This document shows, piece by piece, positions 34,248 through 47,400 of a stretch of DNA of 64,000 bases; position 1 is the stretch's first letter, and every line of letters begins with the position of its first letter. The DNA is from Aquanectria penicillioides (lineage: Eukaryota; Ascomycota; Sordariomycetes; Hypocreales; Nectriaceae). The notes beneath the pieces are model-generated. The model was given only the letters and a program-made list of their open reading frames with translations, made no database searches and had not been told where the DNA came from. A program made the translations under genes and the position numbers. The DNA lies in assembly GCA_003415625.1 (NCBI GenBank), contig PYIU01000001.1, positions 4,650,746 to 4,714,745 of the forward strand, read 5' to 3'.

Positions 34248-37200
34248 GGTTTTGCATCTTGATGTGAGGGTTTTGGTGGGCTGGATCCGGGGAAGCCAAT
34301 ATATCGGGGCGAGATGTTTGATTCCAGGGACGAGGCTCTGGAGAGTCCCATTGCAGCACTTGGACGTTTGAAGTCTGTACGACAATGCTTGGTTGGCATT
34401 AAATTGCTGACCATGCCCATGAGTGGTCAGCAACCCAGCAAGGAACCCCGGTGTTGCCGTCCAAATCGACCATGCCATTTTGGGCATCTTGCGCTGCATC
34501 GCGTGCCCAGGGGTACTTTTCCAGTAGAAGAAACGTGGTTTCATGATGTCGAGTAACGCCACCCAAAGGGAGCCCACGGAGACTAGGACGAAAATAACCC
34601 CCGGTTCGTGGCCTCTCGCGGCATTATCCATGGGAGGCAAGGTACCAGCTTCCCGCATGCACAGGAGGAGTTCAACCAGTTTTCGTCATGGACTAGCTAG
34701 CTAGGCATGCGAGAAGAAGCATCAACAGATATTATTGTGCCACTCATATTTGAAAGACACGGAACTTGAAGGGGGGGTGGCAGCAAGGGACAAGGATGAG
34801 GGCGCGAGCAGGGAGACCCTTTGATCCCAATCGTGAACTGGCAGTGAGGCCTGCTTCCCCTTCTCCTGGCCGTTTCGCGTATGGGGGTTTCAGCGTCTCG
34901 CGAAGGCCAAGAAACCACTCTCGCTGAAACAGCGGGGCTGAGATAGACACTCAATGCTTGGATTTGTGAGGCCCGTGAGGCTGCGGCACATGCTCCAAGA
35001 GAGTGAAGAAGAAGGAAGAAAAAGCAAGAATCCAGGGGCACGACTATGGGTCCCGATCCCCCCAGGCACAAGCAGCCAGCCGTCCGAGATGCAGCCTGCA
35101 GAAGCAAAACCCGCAGGCGGGAGGGAAAAAAAAAAGAGCATGGTGAGAAACGGGGAAAATGGGGAGAGGCAAAATCGACGGGGCCATTCAGAAACGGCCA
35201 CGCAAGGACGAGAACTAAAAAAAAAAACACGAGCACGTTCATGTACGACACTGGAACTTTGGAAGCTGAAAAATAAAATAAAAATGTGAGTTGACTGTTT
35301 TGGACATACGTTGGCAAAAAAAAATTCTGCTTGATCAACAAGGGAAGTTAACGTAAACGAGGTGGTCAATATCCCAAGAGCAGGCCGTTGATATTAGCGC
35401 ATCCAGCTGCGAGCCTATGGTGTTGCAATATCGACCATGACTGGCTGGGCCGGCTGATGACGGTTTCCTGTCAGGTCTCATCCCATCATCTTCCCTGACA
35501 TTTTAGACAGGACCAACAAAGCTAAACGATGACCCCTTTCTCACGCAGAAGCCAAGCAACGCCTCCCCTCCACTTCTTTTTTGTCCCTCGGTCCCTTCCT
35601 CCTGGATCCGGAACTTGTTGAGAAGGTCGGTCTATGAATGAGAAGGCCAACTGGTGGTGAAGGTGGAGAGGGCATTGCATCGCTGTGGAGAAGGGACGCT
35701 AGGGCCTCCCCTCGGAGCTAGAGCTAGAGCGGGCTTGGTAATTGTAGGACGATGGGACAACGTCTACACACGACGACGCGACGACGTCTGCCCAGGGCGC
35801 CCGATATCACTACGTAAAGGCCAGACACTAGGAGGTGAAGGGGGGGATAAGAGGAAGAGAGAAAAAAAAAAATTTAAACTGGGGACGGGGTCGGTGATGT
35901 GGTGAATTACCAGTTACCTATCGTTACCTGCTGCAATCCATTGGGCGAAACAAGGCAGTCCAACAATGTGGATGAGAAATCAAAGTGTCGAATGCAAATC
36001 CACATGGACCAACACAAAGCCGGCCGGATGTAAGCAAGTGAGCTGGCCGCGCCCTGCTTCGCCTTGTCCTCCGCATTCGCCGTCCAGCCACAGTCAGCCC
36101 CGGGGCATTGTCTGTCAAATGTCTCGGCTGGTCTCCCTGAAGAGTCAGAGTCTCTTCCAAGCATCGAGAGGAAAGAATTGGCGGACGCCGGGACCAGACT
36201 AAAGGGGGAGGGGACCAACACCAGGGCTGACATCGCATTGCTCGTTTTCGGTAGGAGTTATGTAGGCAGGTTGAAGGGAACAAGGGCACGAACTCCCATC
36301 AATGCCCAGCCGCGGCCGGCTCAAGCGCGCCTCCTAGACCTGGATCGTTGTTTAAATTGCTCGAGCGCTTGCTCTCTCCCACCCCCTTGACTACGGACCG
36401 GCCGGTAGGGCACCAAGGAGGCACCTGCATATGGGCGCGGGTTTAGCCTCATGGCCGATTTGTCGATTCTCTATGGATGCGTCGTGGCGGACCGCCTGGG
36501 CGAACAGCTACGTTTCCTAGAAATTGGCGTAATTAGTGTATGGATGCCATGGATGTCGCAGCTGGGGCCCGGGAGATCAACATGGCATGGGGTGGTGGAG
36601 GGAGAACACATTGCTTTATCCCTAGTGTAGATCAGAAAGAAGAAAGAACAGCTGAAGGGTTCCTAGGGGCGTGGAAGGCATAAACAGAATCGGCGGCGTT
36701 GATGATTCTTGGGGATCCTTTCTTTTCTTTCCGACGGGTTTTCTATGAACATCTGCGATCATCCGTCGTGTCATCCGGAAACGGGAACTATCAAGGACGT
36801 CAAGCAACCGACGCCGCCGCCCACCCCCTCTCCCTAACCCGTCGGCGACACTCTGGCATGGGAAACCGGCGCCCACGGGCGTGCAGCTCCTTGCCCTCAA
36901 TCGCTAGCCGACTTAGCAGCCTACCTTCGCTCAGATCACAGGAACAATGCACTACGTAGAGCTACAGGGAGACGGCCCAAGTGGCGGGTCCCACATCCCA
37001 CTGTTGGTGCTTCCCCCAGAGCAGTCCAGGAGAAGCGACTCCACAGCGAACTTAGCTGAGGTTGCGTTTGAGGGTCCCCCTGTGCGGGCGGCGCTGCACC
37101 ATGTGCGCTAGGTGGTCCAGGTACGAGCTGCGAGCTGCGAATACATCTATGGACGTCGTACTAGGCTTGTAAGAGCTCCGTGCCTGTGCCTGGTCGAGCT

Positions 37201-38524
37201 ATCACGGAAACAAGCCCTTCCATCGCTCGCGGCTAGGGTAGGGCGGAGTGCGGCGTACGGGAGCGGCCTCGTTGCACAGTACCTGTGTCGTGTTGCATAT
37301 CAGAACAGCGAGACGGCGATCAGCATCCAGAGACCAGCAAAATCCAGCTGCCACCCCCCCTCCCTTCGATGATACTACCCACGTACACAGTCCGGTACTT
37401 GCTGGAGCCACGCTCTGCGCCTCTCGAAACCCTGCAATTGTCCTCCTCTCACGCAAGGGGGGCCACCACGGGCCACAAGCCCAGGGCATACGTGGGGATG
37501 GTAATTAGCATTCCAGTTGCTGTGCCCGGCGCCCAGCACCCAGTTACTACGGTACCCAATTGTCCATCTAGTACGAGGCCCGTGAACCGTGGCATCCCAC
37601 ATCCTGTTCCTGCTGGTGCTTCAAGCTGGTGCTGCCGCCCGTCCTGCAGATGAGGCGATCCCTTTCTAGGGGAGGAGGAAGCTGGGCGGTAGAAACAAAG
37701 AAAGGGGACTCGCCTCCCTGGCCGCTGGGGGCGGCGTCTGTATCTGTTGTAGGGGTGTGTCTTTTTTTAGTGAAGCTATTCATGATCCATGAAAGGTCTT
37801 GAATTTGTTCCCGTCCGCATCCATCCATCGCGCCCAGCCCTCCCAACTCTGCTGTAACGCAACAGCCCTGCCACCCAGCTCTAGCTACGGCTGTGGCCCC
37901 CCCTCCATGCTCCATGTCACCCCCCCTTCGCCTTCGCCCCTCCACATCCGTAAGCTCTCAGCACCTCCCGTCTAGATTCCCTTAACCAGCTAGGGGCGGC
38001 GTGATGGAGTAATGAGTAGGTTTGCTAGTGGATGCTTCCAATTAGCACGACACTGGTGCTGAAGCAAGGCGACCCGTCCTACAACACGAAGTGAGGGAGG
38101 TACCGTACGAAGGTATGCTGAGGTCCTGAAGTACTGCTCCGTTCGGCGGGTGGTGCGTCCACTCGCTCTCTAGGTCCCAGACTCCCCCTAACTAATCCCT
38201 AATTCCCATCCCCATGCACCATCCCATCCTCCAACCCTGTTTCTGTTCATCCCGTCCCATCCCCATCCACGCCTCCGTTTCCGTTTCCATTTCCATTCCT
38301 CTCTCTGACACTTGCCAGTCCCGGCCTCCTAGACAGGCTTTTCCTCTCGCTGTCTCCGTCGTCTGGCCCTGGAACTTGCACTGGACCCCGGGGCACTGGA
38401 CACTCACCTCACCCATACTCCATCTTCCAACCTCCATCATCCATCATCTCTCCTCCACCTCCACCGCCACACTTTCTCTCACGCACACACATACACTCTC
38501 ACGCACACATACGACGTCGCCGCA

Positions 38525-38540
38525 GCCGCCGCCGCCGCCG
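38525..38540. repeat. (GCC)n trinucleotide tract in the RhoGAP leader
   Basis: Five GCC/CCG units within the pyrimidine-rich sequence upstream of the RhoGAP start; probably transcribed leader. Confidence 0.7.
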
Positions 38541-39134
38541 ACTCTTAGTATATTCGACATTTCTTCTTCTCTCCCAAAAGCGCACGACGCATCGATCCTC
38601 TTGCTTGCACACTCGCCCGCTCACTCTCCTCAATCCGCGCCAGCGCTCACACCCCTCCTTGCAACACAGCGTTCCCCCGGCCGCGTGCCACAGACCAAGA
38701 GTCCTGGACCCTCGCCCTCATCAAACCCTCCACCCACCCCCCCTGGCCTGACCTGGCCCGGCCTATCTAGTCGGTCGTTGCCCCTCGAGCAACGCTTCCC
38801 CATCGCAGCATTCCGAGACCCTCGGCTGCCAAACCTCCGACAATTGTTCTCTTTCAACATCGCCGTACCGTCCATCGTCCTCTCGCCGACCTTCTCTTCC
38901 TGCCGAGCCCCGAGGCCATACTCCCGTCCACCTTCATCCGAACTCCCCGTCGCTACCTTCGGTCTCGTCCATGACGATAGCTCCGTAGCTGCGTCTACTT
39001 GCCTGTCTCCTCGGGCTACGGCACCATTCTTCATGACCGTCGCCGCCGCCTCGTCCACGACCGCCACCCCTCCCTGACAACGCTCGCCTCTACGAGGTTG
39101 AGTTCAATCTCTGCTACGTTGCAAACCGCCCGCC

Positions 39135-42100
39135 ATGTCTACCATCGTAGATGACTACCTCGACAGTCCCATGGACCACGAGACCGACGACGTCTTCCCT
39201 TGCAAGGGTTGTGGAGATGTGCGTTGACCCGCCCTTTCACCACTTACACTAAGCATGGATTGCTGACACGTATGTGCTTGTTTAGATCCTCGAAGAAGGA
39301 AAAGCATTCGAACTTGGTACGTCTATTTAACAAATCATACATCACATCGCTCAACTATGCGCGGTGCTGTTTGGGTTACGTTGCGAGACAGCCTCGTGTT
39401 AATGAGCTGTCGAGACATGCATACATTGGTGACACTCAGAACTGCATTCTAACCTAATTATTAGCTGGCAACCGATGGCATCTCGATTGCTTCCGATGCA
39501 ACACCTGCGGCACCCTCTTAGATTCTGATGCGAACCTGCTCCTGCTCGGCGATGGATCTCTTATTTGCAATAACTGCACATACAGCTGCAGTGCTTGCAA
39601 CAACAAAATTGAAGATCTGGCTATCCTTACGGGCGACCAAGCATTCTGTGCTGCTTGTTTCCGTTGTCGGAACTGTAAACGCAAGATTGAGAACCTACGA
39701 TATGCCAGAACCTCACAGGGCATCTTCTGTATGAGCTGCCATGAGACTCTAATGGCCAGACGTAGGAAAAAATCCAAAGCCGCAGCTGCAGCGAAGGCAA
39801 GAGAAAAAGAGCACTCGCCCATGATCACCGAGAAGTCGCTCCCTGCGCTCCCCCCCAACGCTATTCCCCCGAACGCTTTCTCCAACGATCGTGTCGATCC
39901 CGACTCCGATACCGCCACTGAGCTCTCCCCACGGCCCCGGACGGCCCACGATCGGAATGAATCCTCATCCCGAAGCAACTCGAGGCCTTCGCGCTCACCT
40001 GAGCGCAAGCCCGAGGGCTTGGGCTTGCCGGCGTCTACATACCGAAGCAATCGTAACTCGACCATTCTCCAGCGTGCTGATAACAATCCTGCCGATGGCT
40101 CCGACAGCTTTTTCATTTCTGTAGCGCTGGATCCTAGTCCAGGCCCTACGCCTCGGTCTACTACTGAGAGCATCGCGGAGTCGGGATCCAAGCCGAAGGA
40201 TAAAGATCACTTCAACACTAAGTCGGCGTCTGAAAAGCGAAGCGATTCCCATAACGCCACCCCCCACATTGCCTTCCAGGAGAAGAGCCGCCAGCCATCT
40301 TCAGCCTCAGACTATGATACGCCTCCAAAGCTCCCTAGCCGAAAGCTATCCAAGTCTTCGAGAACAGATTCGAACCGTCGATCTCCAGCAGCCGATGACA
40401 GGCCTCAGAAGTCAGCCGCTCGTCGCCAAGGACCCCAGGAAGACTTCAAGCTTCAGGATGCCCCCAAGACCAAGAAGATGATATCAAGAAGCAGTTCTCA
40501 GTCCTCTGGTCTGCCCGTGGAAGGTAGCTCCAACTCCAATGGGGCTGCGCGAAAGGAAACCCAGGTTGGCTTGACGCACTCGGACACGAACATCACAACT
40601 CCCCCGTCCCGAACCTCTCTGGACTCGAGACAGCTGGACGAAGACGAACTTCGCGCTTCCATGGATTCTTCAACAAGAACCTCATCACGTCCAGAAAATG
40701 CCAAGCCTATCGCCCGGAAAGAGGTGCCCCCTGGTGCAGGAAGAAGCAACGGTATGATCATCTGGCCCAGGGAATCTTTGAGCAAATCGCTAACAAATGA
40801 TTCAGTCAATGGAAAGCAGCGACAGTCCAACATAATTGAGGATGTGCCCGTACGAGGAACCCCATCCCGACCAAATGTCCAGGAACAGCCCAAGAAGGGA
40901 GACAACTACACTCAACCCAGGACTGCCCCAGTGCCTCCGTCAGTCAGCCATGGCCAGCCCGCTGGCAAGGAGTCAAGGGACGGATCAGGTTCCCCCAAAG
41001 TTTCACCGAAACTGCCTAGGTGGAGTAGCGGTGCTGATTTTAGCATGGACGAGGACATGGCCAGGATCTTGGGTACTGATGAAGGATCCACATCGATTTT
41101 GCGCCGGGTTTCGAACGCCGTTAGGCACGGTCGTACCAACAGCGTAGAGTCTCCTAATCCAAACCCCTCGAGGTCAGGACATGCCCGGAGCATTAGCGAA
41201 ACCACTCGAGCAACCGGATCACCAAGGTGGCCGAGGACCCCTGTTGCTGAAGATTATGGCCAGGCAAATGAGATCAGCAGTCCTGTGTCTCTCACAACGG
41301 GCGATGACCCTGCTTTCCTCAAGCGACAGCTGCGCAACTCAGAGCAACGTGTTGCCGAGCTAGAGAGGCAGTTTACCACTGAGAAGGATCTGAAGAACCT
41401 CAACAAGAAGCTCATCGAGAAGCGCAAGACGGTGTCTGTCTTGGATACCCAGACTGAGATTATGATTCGCCAGCTCGAGGTTCTTGCCGGATACGTTGAG
41501 CGAGCCAAGGAGACGAAGACCCCTGTCGACCCTCGGGACCTGGAGGATTCAGCTCTCAAGGAGTTTGTTCAGAAGCTTGAGAAGTTGAAGTTGGCCATGT
41601 CTGCCGGAATCGAGCAGCTTCATGAGGAACGCGACCAACTGATTGAGGAAAAGAACCAGGCTATTGCTGACCGAGACCGTGCACTCCTCGAGTTTGAACA
41701 GCTTTCGTCCAAGAACGCCCAGCTTGCGGATATGAACAACGATCTTACCCACCAAATTCAAGAGCGCTTCAAGTCGCAGATCGGAGATGGCAAGTCTCCT
41801 AGTGGTCTCGGCATCTACAGTCAGAACAAGGGCATGAACAGTTCCTCAATCAACCTTGACACCATCAGCATGACAACTGGTGCCACCCTTGTACCCGGTG
41901 ACGAGGATGCCATCGTCGAAACCGGCCCAACCGTCGTCCAAGTCCGCAAGGGACAAGCCAAGAAATTCAACTGGAAGAAGGGCTCCAAGGGCTTGGCTCA
42001 GGTTGCTAGGGGTGTCAACAAGGCCGTCGTTGCGTTCCAGAATGACCGAGACAGGGTCCAACACCCAGGTGGTCTGTCGGGTGATAACATTGGCATGCCT

Positions 42101-43000
42101 TACAATATGACTGTGGCCCAGGAGCCTGTTAGCACCAGCCTCAATGGTTCCAACGGTCACGGTCCCCAGGGCCGACAACAATTGGACCCTGGACGACAAG
42201 GCTTTGGCTTCTTCGGCAAGAAGAACGCCATGACCAAGTCTGGATCCGCTACCAACGTCAATACCGTCGTCCCTGCCGAGGCCCCCAACGTTCTCTTTGG
42301 TTCTGATCTAGCCGAACGTTCCGAATACGAACGCCGACAAATTCCTAGCGTCGTCACCCGCTGTATTGAGGAAGTCGAACTCAGAGGCATGGACCAAGAG
42401 GGTATCTACCGAAAGACTGGTGGCAACTCTCAAGTCAACATGATCAAGGACGGTTTTAGCAAGGACGAGAACTTCGACATCTCGGATCCCGACCTAGACA
42501 TTACTGCAGTTACTAGTGTTTTGAAACAGTACTTCCGAAAGCTTCCTATGCCTCTACTCACTTTTGAGGTTTACGAGCGCGTATTGGAATCAACTGGTAA
42601 GTGGATACGAGTTTCTTTATATCTATTCAGTAGAAAACTCACTGTTTGCTAACGCATTCCAGCTATTGTTGACGAAACTGAGCGATGCTCTCACCTACGC
42701 AAGACATTTGCCTCCATGCCCCAGAGGCATCGTGATTGTCTTGAGTTCCTCATGTTCCATCTTGCTCGTGTTGCCAAGCGGGAGCCAGAGAACCTGGTAA
42801 GTCGAGGTTTAGTTTTTCCCTAACTTACGATTCATCACTAACCCCAATCCTAGATGTCTCCCAAGAACTTGGCCGTCGTGTTTGCGCCTACCATTATGCG
42901 AGACACCAGTCTCGAGCGCGAGATGACCGACATGCACGCCAAGAACATTGCGATCCAGTTTGTTATTGAGAACAGTCACACCATTTTTGAAGATGCCTAA
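39135..43000 (+). CDS. LIM-LIM-coiled-coil Rho GTPase-activating protein (Rga1-like)
   Basis: Six exons fit: 39135-39218, 39286-39316, 39465-40751, 40806-42596, 42663-42796 and 42854-43000 (1157 aa). Residues about 23-132 form two LIM zinc fingers (CKGCGD, WHLDCFRCNTCG, CNNCTYSCSACN, CFRCRNC, FCMSCH). Then comes a long Ser/Pro-rich disordered linker, a coiled coil at about 635-790, a basic patch (KKFNWKKGSKGL) and the RhoGAP domain from about 965 with the arginine finger in GIYRKTGG (about Arg1003) and KNLAVVFAPTIMR. Such proteins switch off Cdc42/Rho1-type GTPases at sites of polarised growth and septation. The 54-nt intron 40752-40805 keeps the frame if retained. Confidence 0.93.
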
Positions 43001-44411
43001 ACTTTGCACAAGCTCAAATTCCTCAACCCTGAGACACTAGAGCATCACCCTCCCCGCGATATTCATGGGTCATTTCTCCGATTTAGCACCTTGGATTTGA
43101 AACCACCTTTCAATTCGAAGAGTGCCCTTTGACACACGGGGCGTTTGTGCTAGGACATATAATGATATCCACTTCGTTTTTCTGATGCGCTTCTTTCTTT
43201 CTTTCTTGTGTGAACAGGCGGCAGACTGGGGTGGCCAAGGGACGGGGATAAGGGGGAGTATTGGTTATGTACGTCGTCGCTGCTTTGCGCTGCTAGGAAT
43301 CTTTCTTTCCATGGAACTGGGTGCATCCATTGCCTTCTTCTTTTTCTTTTTCTTGCACGACTCAATTTGGAGGTTTTGTCTTGTTTTTTTTATACACCAA
43401 CCCCTTTTTTGTGCTTTCTCTTCTGTGGAGGAAGGAAGAACGATTGCTCCGACCTGAAGGACGAAAAAGAAAATCAACAGAAAAATGCTTCGATACATTG
43501 CCGTGGAGTTTTCCTTGGACCGCCTCCTCTTCAGCACATTTCTATCATTTTTTTTTCGGGAGCCCCCTGCCACGCGCTCGCTTTCAACCGGTCGTTTTTG
43601 CTTTTCCTTGTATGAGCGGGAGGCTCTTGTACGACCACTATGGGTTTGTCCAGGTTGTAACTGGATTGGTTTCTTTGGGATTTCTACTGCGGAGAGATGA
43701 GTCCAATTTAGCTAGCTAGGATATGAAGTTGAGACGGAAAGGAAAATGAAACTGGAAATGATGAGCTGGGAATTCTCCTAGAGAAAACAAACCTTTTGTG
43801 CCGCATGCTTGAAAGCCTCCAAGCCATGGATTGTGTCATCGACATATCCTTCTACGTTAAGTCAGACGAACTATCACCCATCTGAGAATTATCATTGTCA
43901 CCCCTCGCACAATGAAGAAGGAATAGGGGAGGCTGCCATCAAGATACACGTCTTCTTAAAATTGCCATTAAAAAGAGTCTAGGTTGGATTACAATGCTAA
44001 GGTTACAGGTTACAGATGCGGTTTCGTTGGTATGAAAACGGGAGGTATTTCGCAACAACTAAACATGACGAGAAAAAAAAAGAACCGGAAAAAGAAAAAG
44101 GAACCCCGATGATATTCCCAGGTACATGGCCAAAACCCACTGGCGGTTGCAAACTCAGCCCAGTCCTGACAAAGAAGTTAAGCCTCGTAAAAGCAAGGTC
44201 GTTTCCTTCCTAGCCGCCGTCCTCCGTCTTGTCCCTGTTTTGATTCTGCGAGAAAGAAAGAAACAAAAATAGAACAAAGTTGAGCAACCAAATTCAGAAT
44301 CCCCATTCTCTCCCAAACTCCGACATCCAACGCCCCGGCACTTGGTTCCCTGTATTTTTGTTCATCCCTGGCACCGTTTGTTCATACATACTACTCCGGA
44401 GATTCATCGCT
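43001..44411. other. Convergent intergenic region
   Basis: Shared 3' flank of the RhoGAP gene (plus) and STU1 (minus). It is T-rich at 43330-43560 and A-rich near 44070. No gene seen. Confidence 0.6.
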
Positions 44412-47400
44412 TCAAGCGGCGGGGATGGAGCCCAGCTCACGCTGTCGCTTGACGATGTAGTAGGTGATGAGGCTCTTGGGGTCGTCCTTGACGTCCTTGA
44501 GAGAAGACCAAAAAGGGCCCTCGCCAACACGGGAGTGAAGGGCAACGCAAAGCTGAACGGCGTCCATGCGAACGCCGGAATCGGCTGAGTTGAGGCATCT
44601 ACTTGCCAAGGTTGCAAGCTGGTTGAGTTCAGAATTGGTGGGCACGAATTCGGGTCGCTTGTCGAGCATGGCACGGAGGACATGCAGCCCTGTGCTAAGA
44701 ATACGGCTGTCCTCTGCCGCGGCATCGTCACAGCCTTTAAGTCGCTTGGTCAAAACAACTACAATCTCCGAGCCATCACCGATGGTCACGAGCTCATCAG
44801 CTAATACCTCGAGGCCACTGACAATGTGTGCCCGGGTGTCATAAGCACTGCGGGTTGTAAGGATAGACTCGAGACCCTTCGATACGTGGGGTTGGAAGTT
44901 ATCGCGCTCCTTGCGAAGGAGAAGCTTGATGGTGGCCAGAATCTGCGCTTTAACGTCCTGGGCCTTTTCGGGTGCAACACTTGACAAGGGGTCTTCAAGA
45001 TATTGGAAAAGGCCAAGCAGGATAGCCTCAAACTTATCATCTGGCATGCCACCCTTGCTCTCTCGCAGCAAGGACTGCAGCTTTCGAAAGCCATGGACAT
45101 CGAGGGTTCGGGACTTGATCCTCGAGATGCCGCTATCCAGCAGCCGGGCAGTTTGCCGGGACTTCTCGGGGAGTCTAGTAGCACATCTTCGGTCACAAGG
45201 GGCTGTCCATTTGCATTGGGCAGGTTGGCCGCATCGGCATTCACAGGCTTATCCTCCAGCACGGGGACGATGATGGTCGGCTTGGGAGTCGTGGGTTCAT
45301 CAGTGAAGGGGTCTTCGTACACTTGCAAGCTCGACGCGGGAGTGCCGGGCGTTGATGTAGGCTCGGGTGCAGTCTCGAGGACAGCAATATCAGGCACGGG
45401 GTCTCTCGCAGGGGGCTGAGCTTCTTTGGGCGATGAGGCCTTCAAGTTGGCCATGGTTGGGACTACTAGGGTAAAATCCTCATTTCCCTTAGATGGGCTG
45501 CTCAAGGGCAGCATGGCAGAGTGCGATTGCTTCAACTTGGCAGGGCTCACACGAGGCGATGCGGCATGCTTAGCAGCCGATCGAGTAGCATTGGGCGATG
45601 GCAAGCTAGATTCGCTAGCATGAGACGCATGTCCAGGCCGAGTTCGAGGCCCAGTCCTTCTAGGTGTGGTCTCTTTGTGTTTCGGCGTCACGGTCTTAGA
45701 TTTGATGCTCTCTGGGCTACCAGCTTCCGCAGATGCATTGCCACCCCGCACCGAGTAGGGGCCTGCTGTCGCGGGGCGGGCTGGAATATCCGGCCGCTTC
45801 CTGGTTGGCCGCATCGGAGCTCCTGACATGCCTGCTGTGTTCACAGAGATGGTCGACTCTGGACGGGTTCGGGTCGAAGCTGATTTGCTCGCTGCGGTGG
45901 TGGCGTTGGAGGTGGTCTTCACGGGAGAGAAGTGCGACATGGCAGATCCAGGCCGAGCGGGAATGTTCTTGGCCGCAAGGTTGGCCTTCCTTTGTGCCAT
46001 CATCGCTTCCCTCAGGCTTGGCTTGCTAGGTCCCATTGTGCTCTTTGATAAGCCCAAACCAGGTCGAACAGCGGGCTCTCCTTTCTTGGGAGAGTTAGGG
46101 TTGTGGGGGTCCTTGTTCAGCAGCTTCTGTGCTGTTCCGTCGAGGTCGGCCATGATGCTAGCTCTCGTTAGCCAACCAAAAATATCCAGAACGGAGGAGG
46201 AAACTTACGCATCTGCTCGCGCAGGCCAGACACCGTAGAATGCCCAATAGGCCGATCGCGTCTTTTCTCGTACGGTCGGGTTAGCATCGCCTAGGCCCTT
46301 TCGAATGCACTTCTCCATCAAATCGACTCCGCCCGTGTGCTCGACATGACCCTTGTGTTGGGCCTCCTTTTTCAGTATAGTTTTCAGCCAGCCTGTAGCG
46401 TACGTTCGAGGCGCCACATTCTTGTCTTGACAGGCGCCCCAGATATGCTGCATTAGCCGAGGGTGTACGATACCCTGCTCAGAATGATATCAACTGTGAC
46501 GTTGGCGAGCTGGGAGCTGATCTTCTTGGTGCCTGCAGACAGCTTGATGAGAGTCTGCATCAGAAGCTCAACCATGGGGTCCATGGCGGGACCAAAAGTA
46601 GCTGCAATATCTTGAATCAAGCCGCAACCCTCCTTCGACACGCTTGTTCGTAGTGAGTTGATAGACTTGATGATGCCATCCAACATGCTTCGAAGACCGG
46701 AGAGAAAGGTCTCTGCGAAGTCGTTTGGCGCGTTTCCAACATTGAGTCGTCGAAGTTTTCCGATGTACAATTCTCGCTTCATCCAGTTTTGTTCCGTCTC
46801 CTTTCCTTCAAAGAACCACGCCATTTCCTTAAAAATGTCGTCGAGTTCACGGTTTGTGTTGACGAAGATTGGTTCGAGAGACTCGGGCTTGGTGTCGATA
46901 CCGGGAGTCATAGGACGATCATTCGAAATGGATGAAACGCTTGCCGAAAGTGCTGGACGAGGGGGCGCCGGTGCCACGTCGGCGGCTGGGGTCTCGGGGC
47001 GACCAGATGAAGGTGCAAGCTCCTTGACGATAGCTTGCTCGATGGCAGGCCGAACTTTGAAGTTCTTGAGCTGCCTCTTGAGATCGGATTTGGCCGTATT
47101 GGGAGCATTCCTAATTAAAAAGTCAGATACAATATCGCAGTCGGACATGATGGATGAAGAGAAACCCACCTAAAGAGCTCGATAACTGTGCCCTTGGCGG
47201 CATCACGGACCATGCCGTCCGCATCCTCGAGGAGCTCCATAAGCGTGGGGACATAGGTGCGGAATGGCATCGCCTGCTCCTTGTGCATCTAGTGGCCCTC
47301 AGTATGTCTTGTTCGGAACCAGGCAAGTCTGCTGTCATACCTGTAAAAGCCAAGCTAAAGCGGCCTCCTTGGCCCTGGGGTTCTTTCCTCCCATGGCGGT

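Larger units (their letters stand above)
31798..39134. other. 7.3-kb stretch without a recognisable gene
   Basis: Between FYV7 and the RhoGAP gene no frame shows a domain or stays conserved-looking beyond low-complexity sequence. From about 38170 to 39134 the + strand is strongly pyrimidine-rich (CCATCC, TCTCACGCACACA, CCGCCG tracts), as expected for a long leader or core promoter of the RhoGAP gene. A (GCC)n tract lies near 38525-38540 and a 14-bp tandem duplication at 34213-34247. Confidence 0.45.

Noticed and set aside
34008..35341. Two minus-strand frames of over 200 codons (34008-34658, 34697-35341)
   Set aside because: Arbitrary composition, Phe/Leu runs from T tracts, no conserved motif.
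38214..39077. 287-codon + strand open frame before the RhoGAP gene
   Set aside because: It is a translation of pyrimidine-rich leader sequence (Pro/Ser/His/Thr repeats) with no domain, ending shortly before the well-supported RhoGAP start.
46440..46470. A 26-27-nt intron to explain the STU1 break
   Set aside because: Far below the minimum intron length, and it would remove conserved residues; a single missing base fits better.
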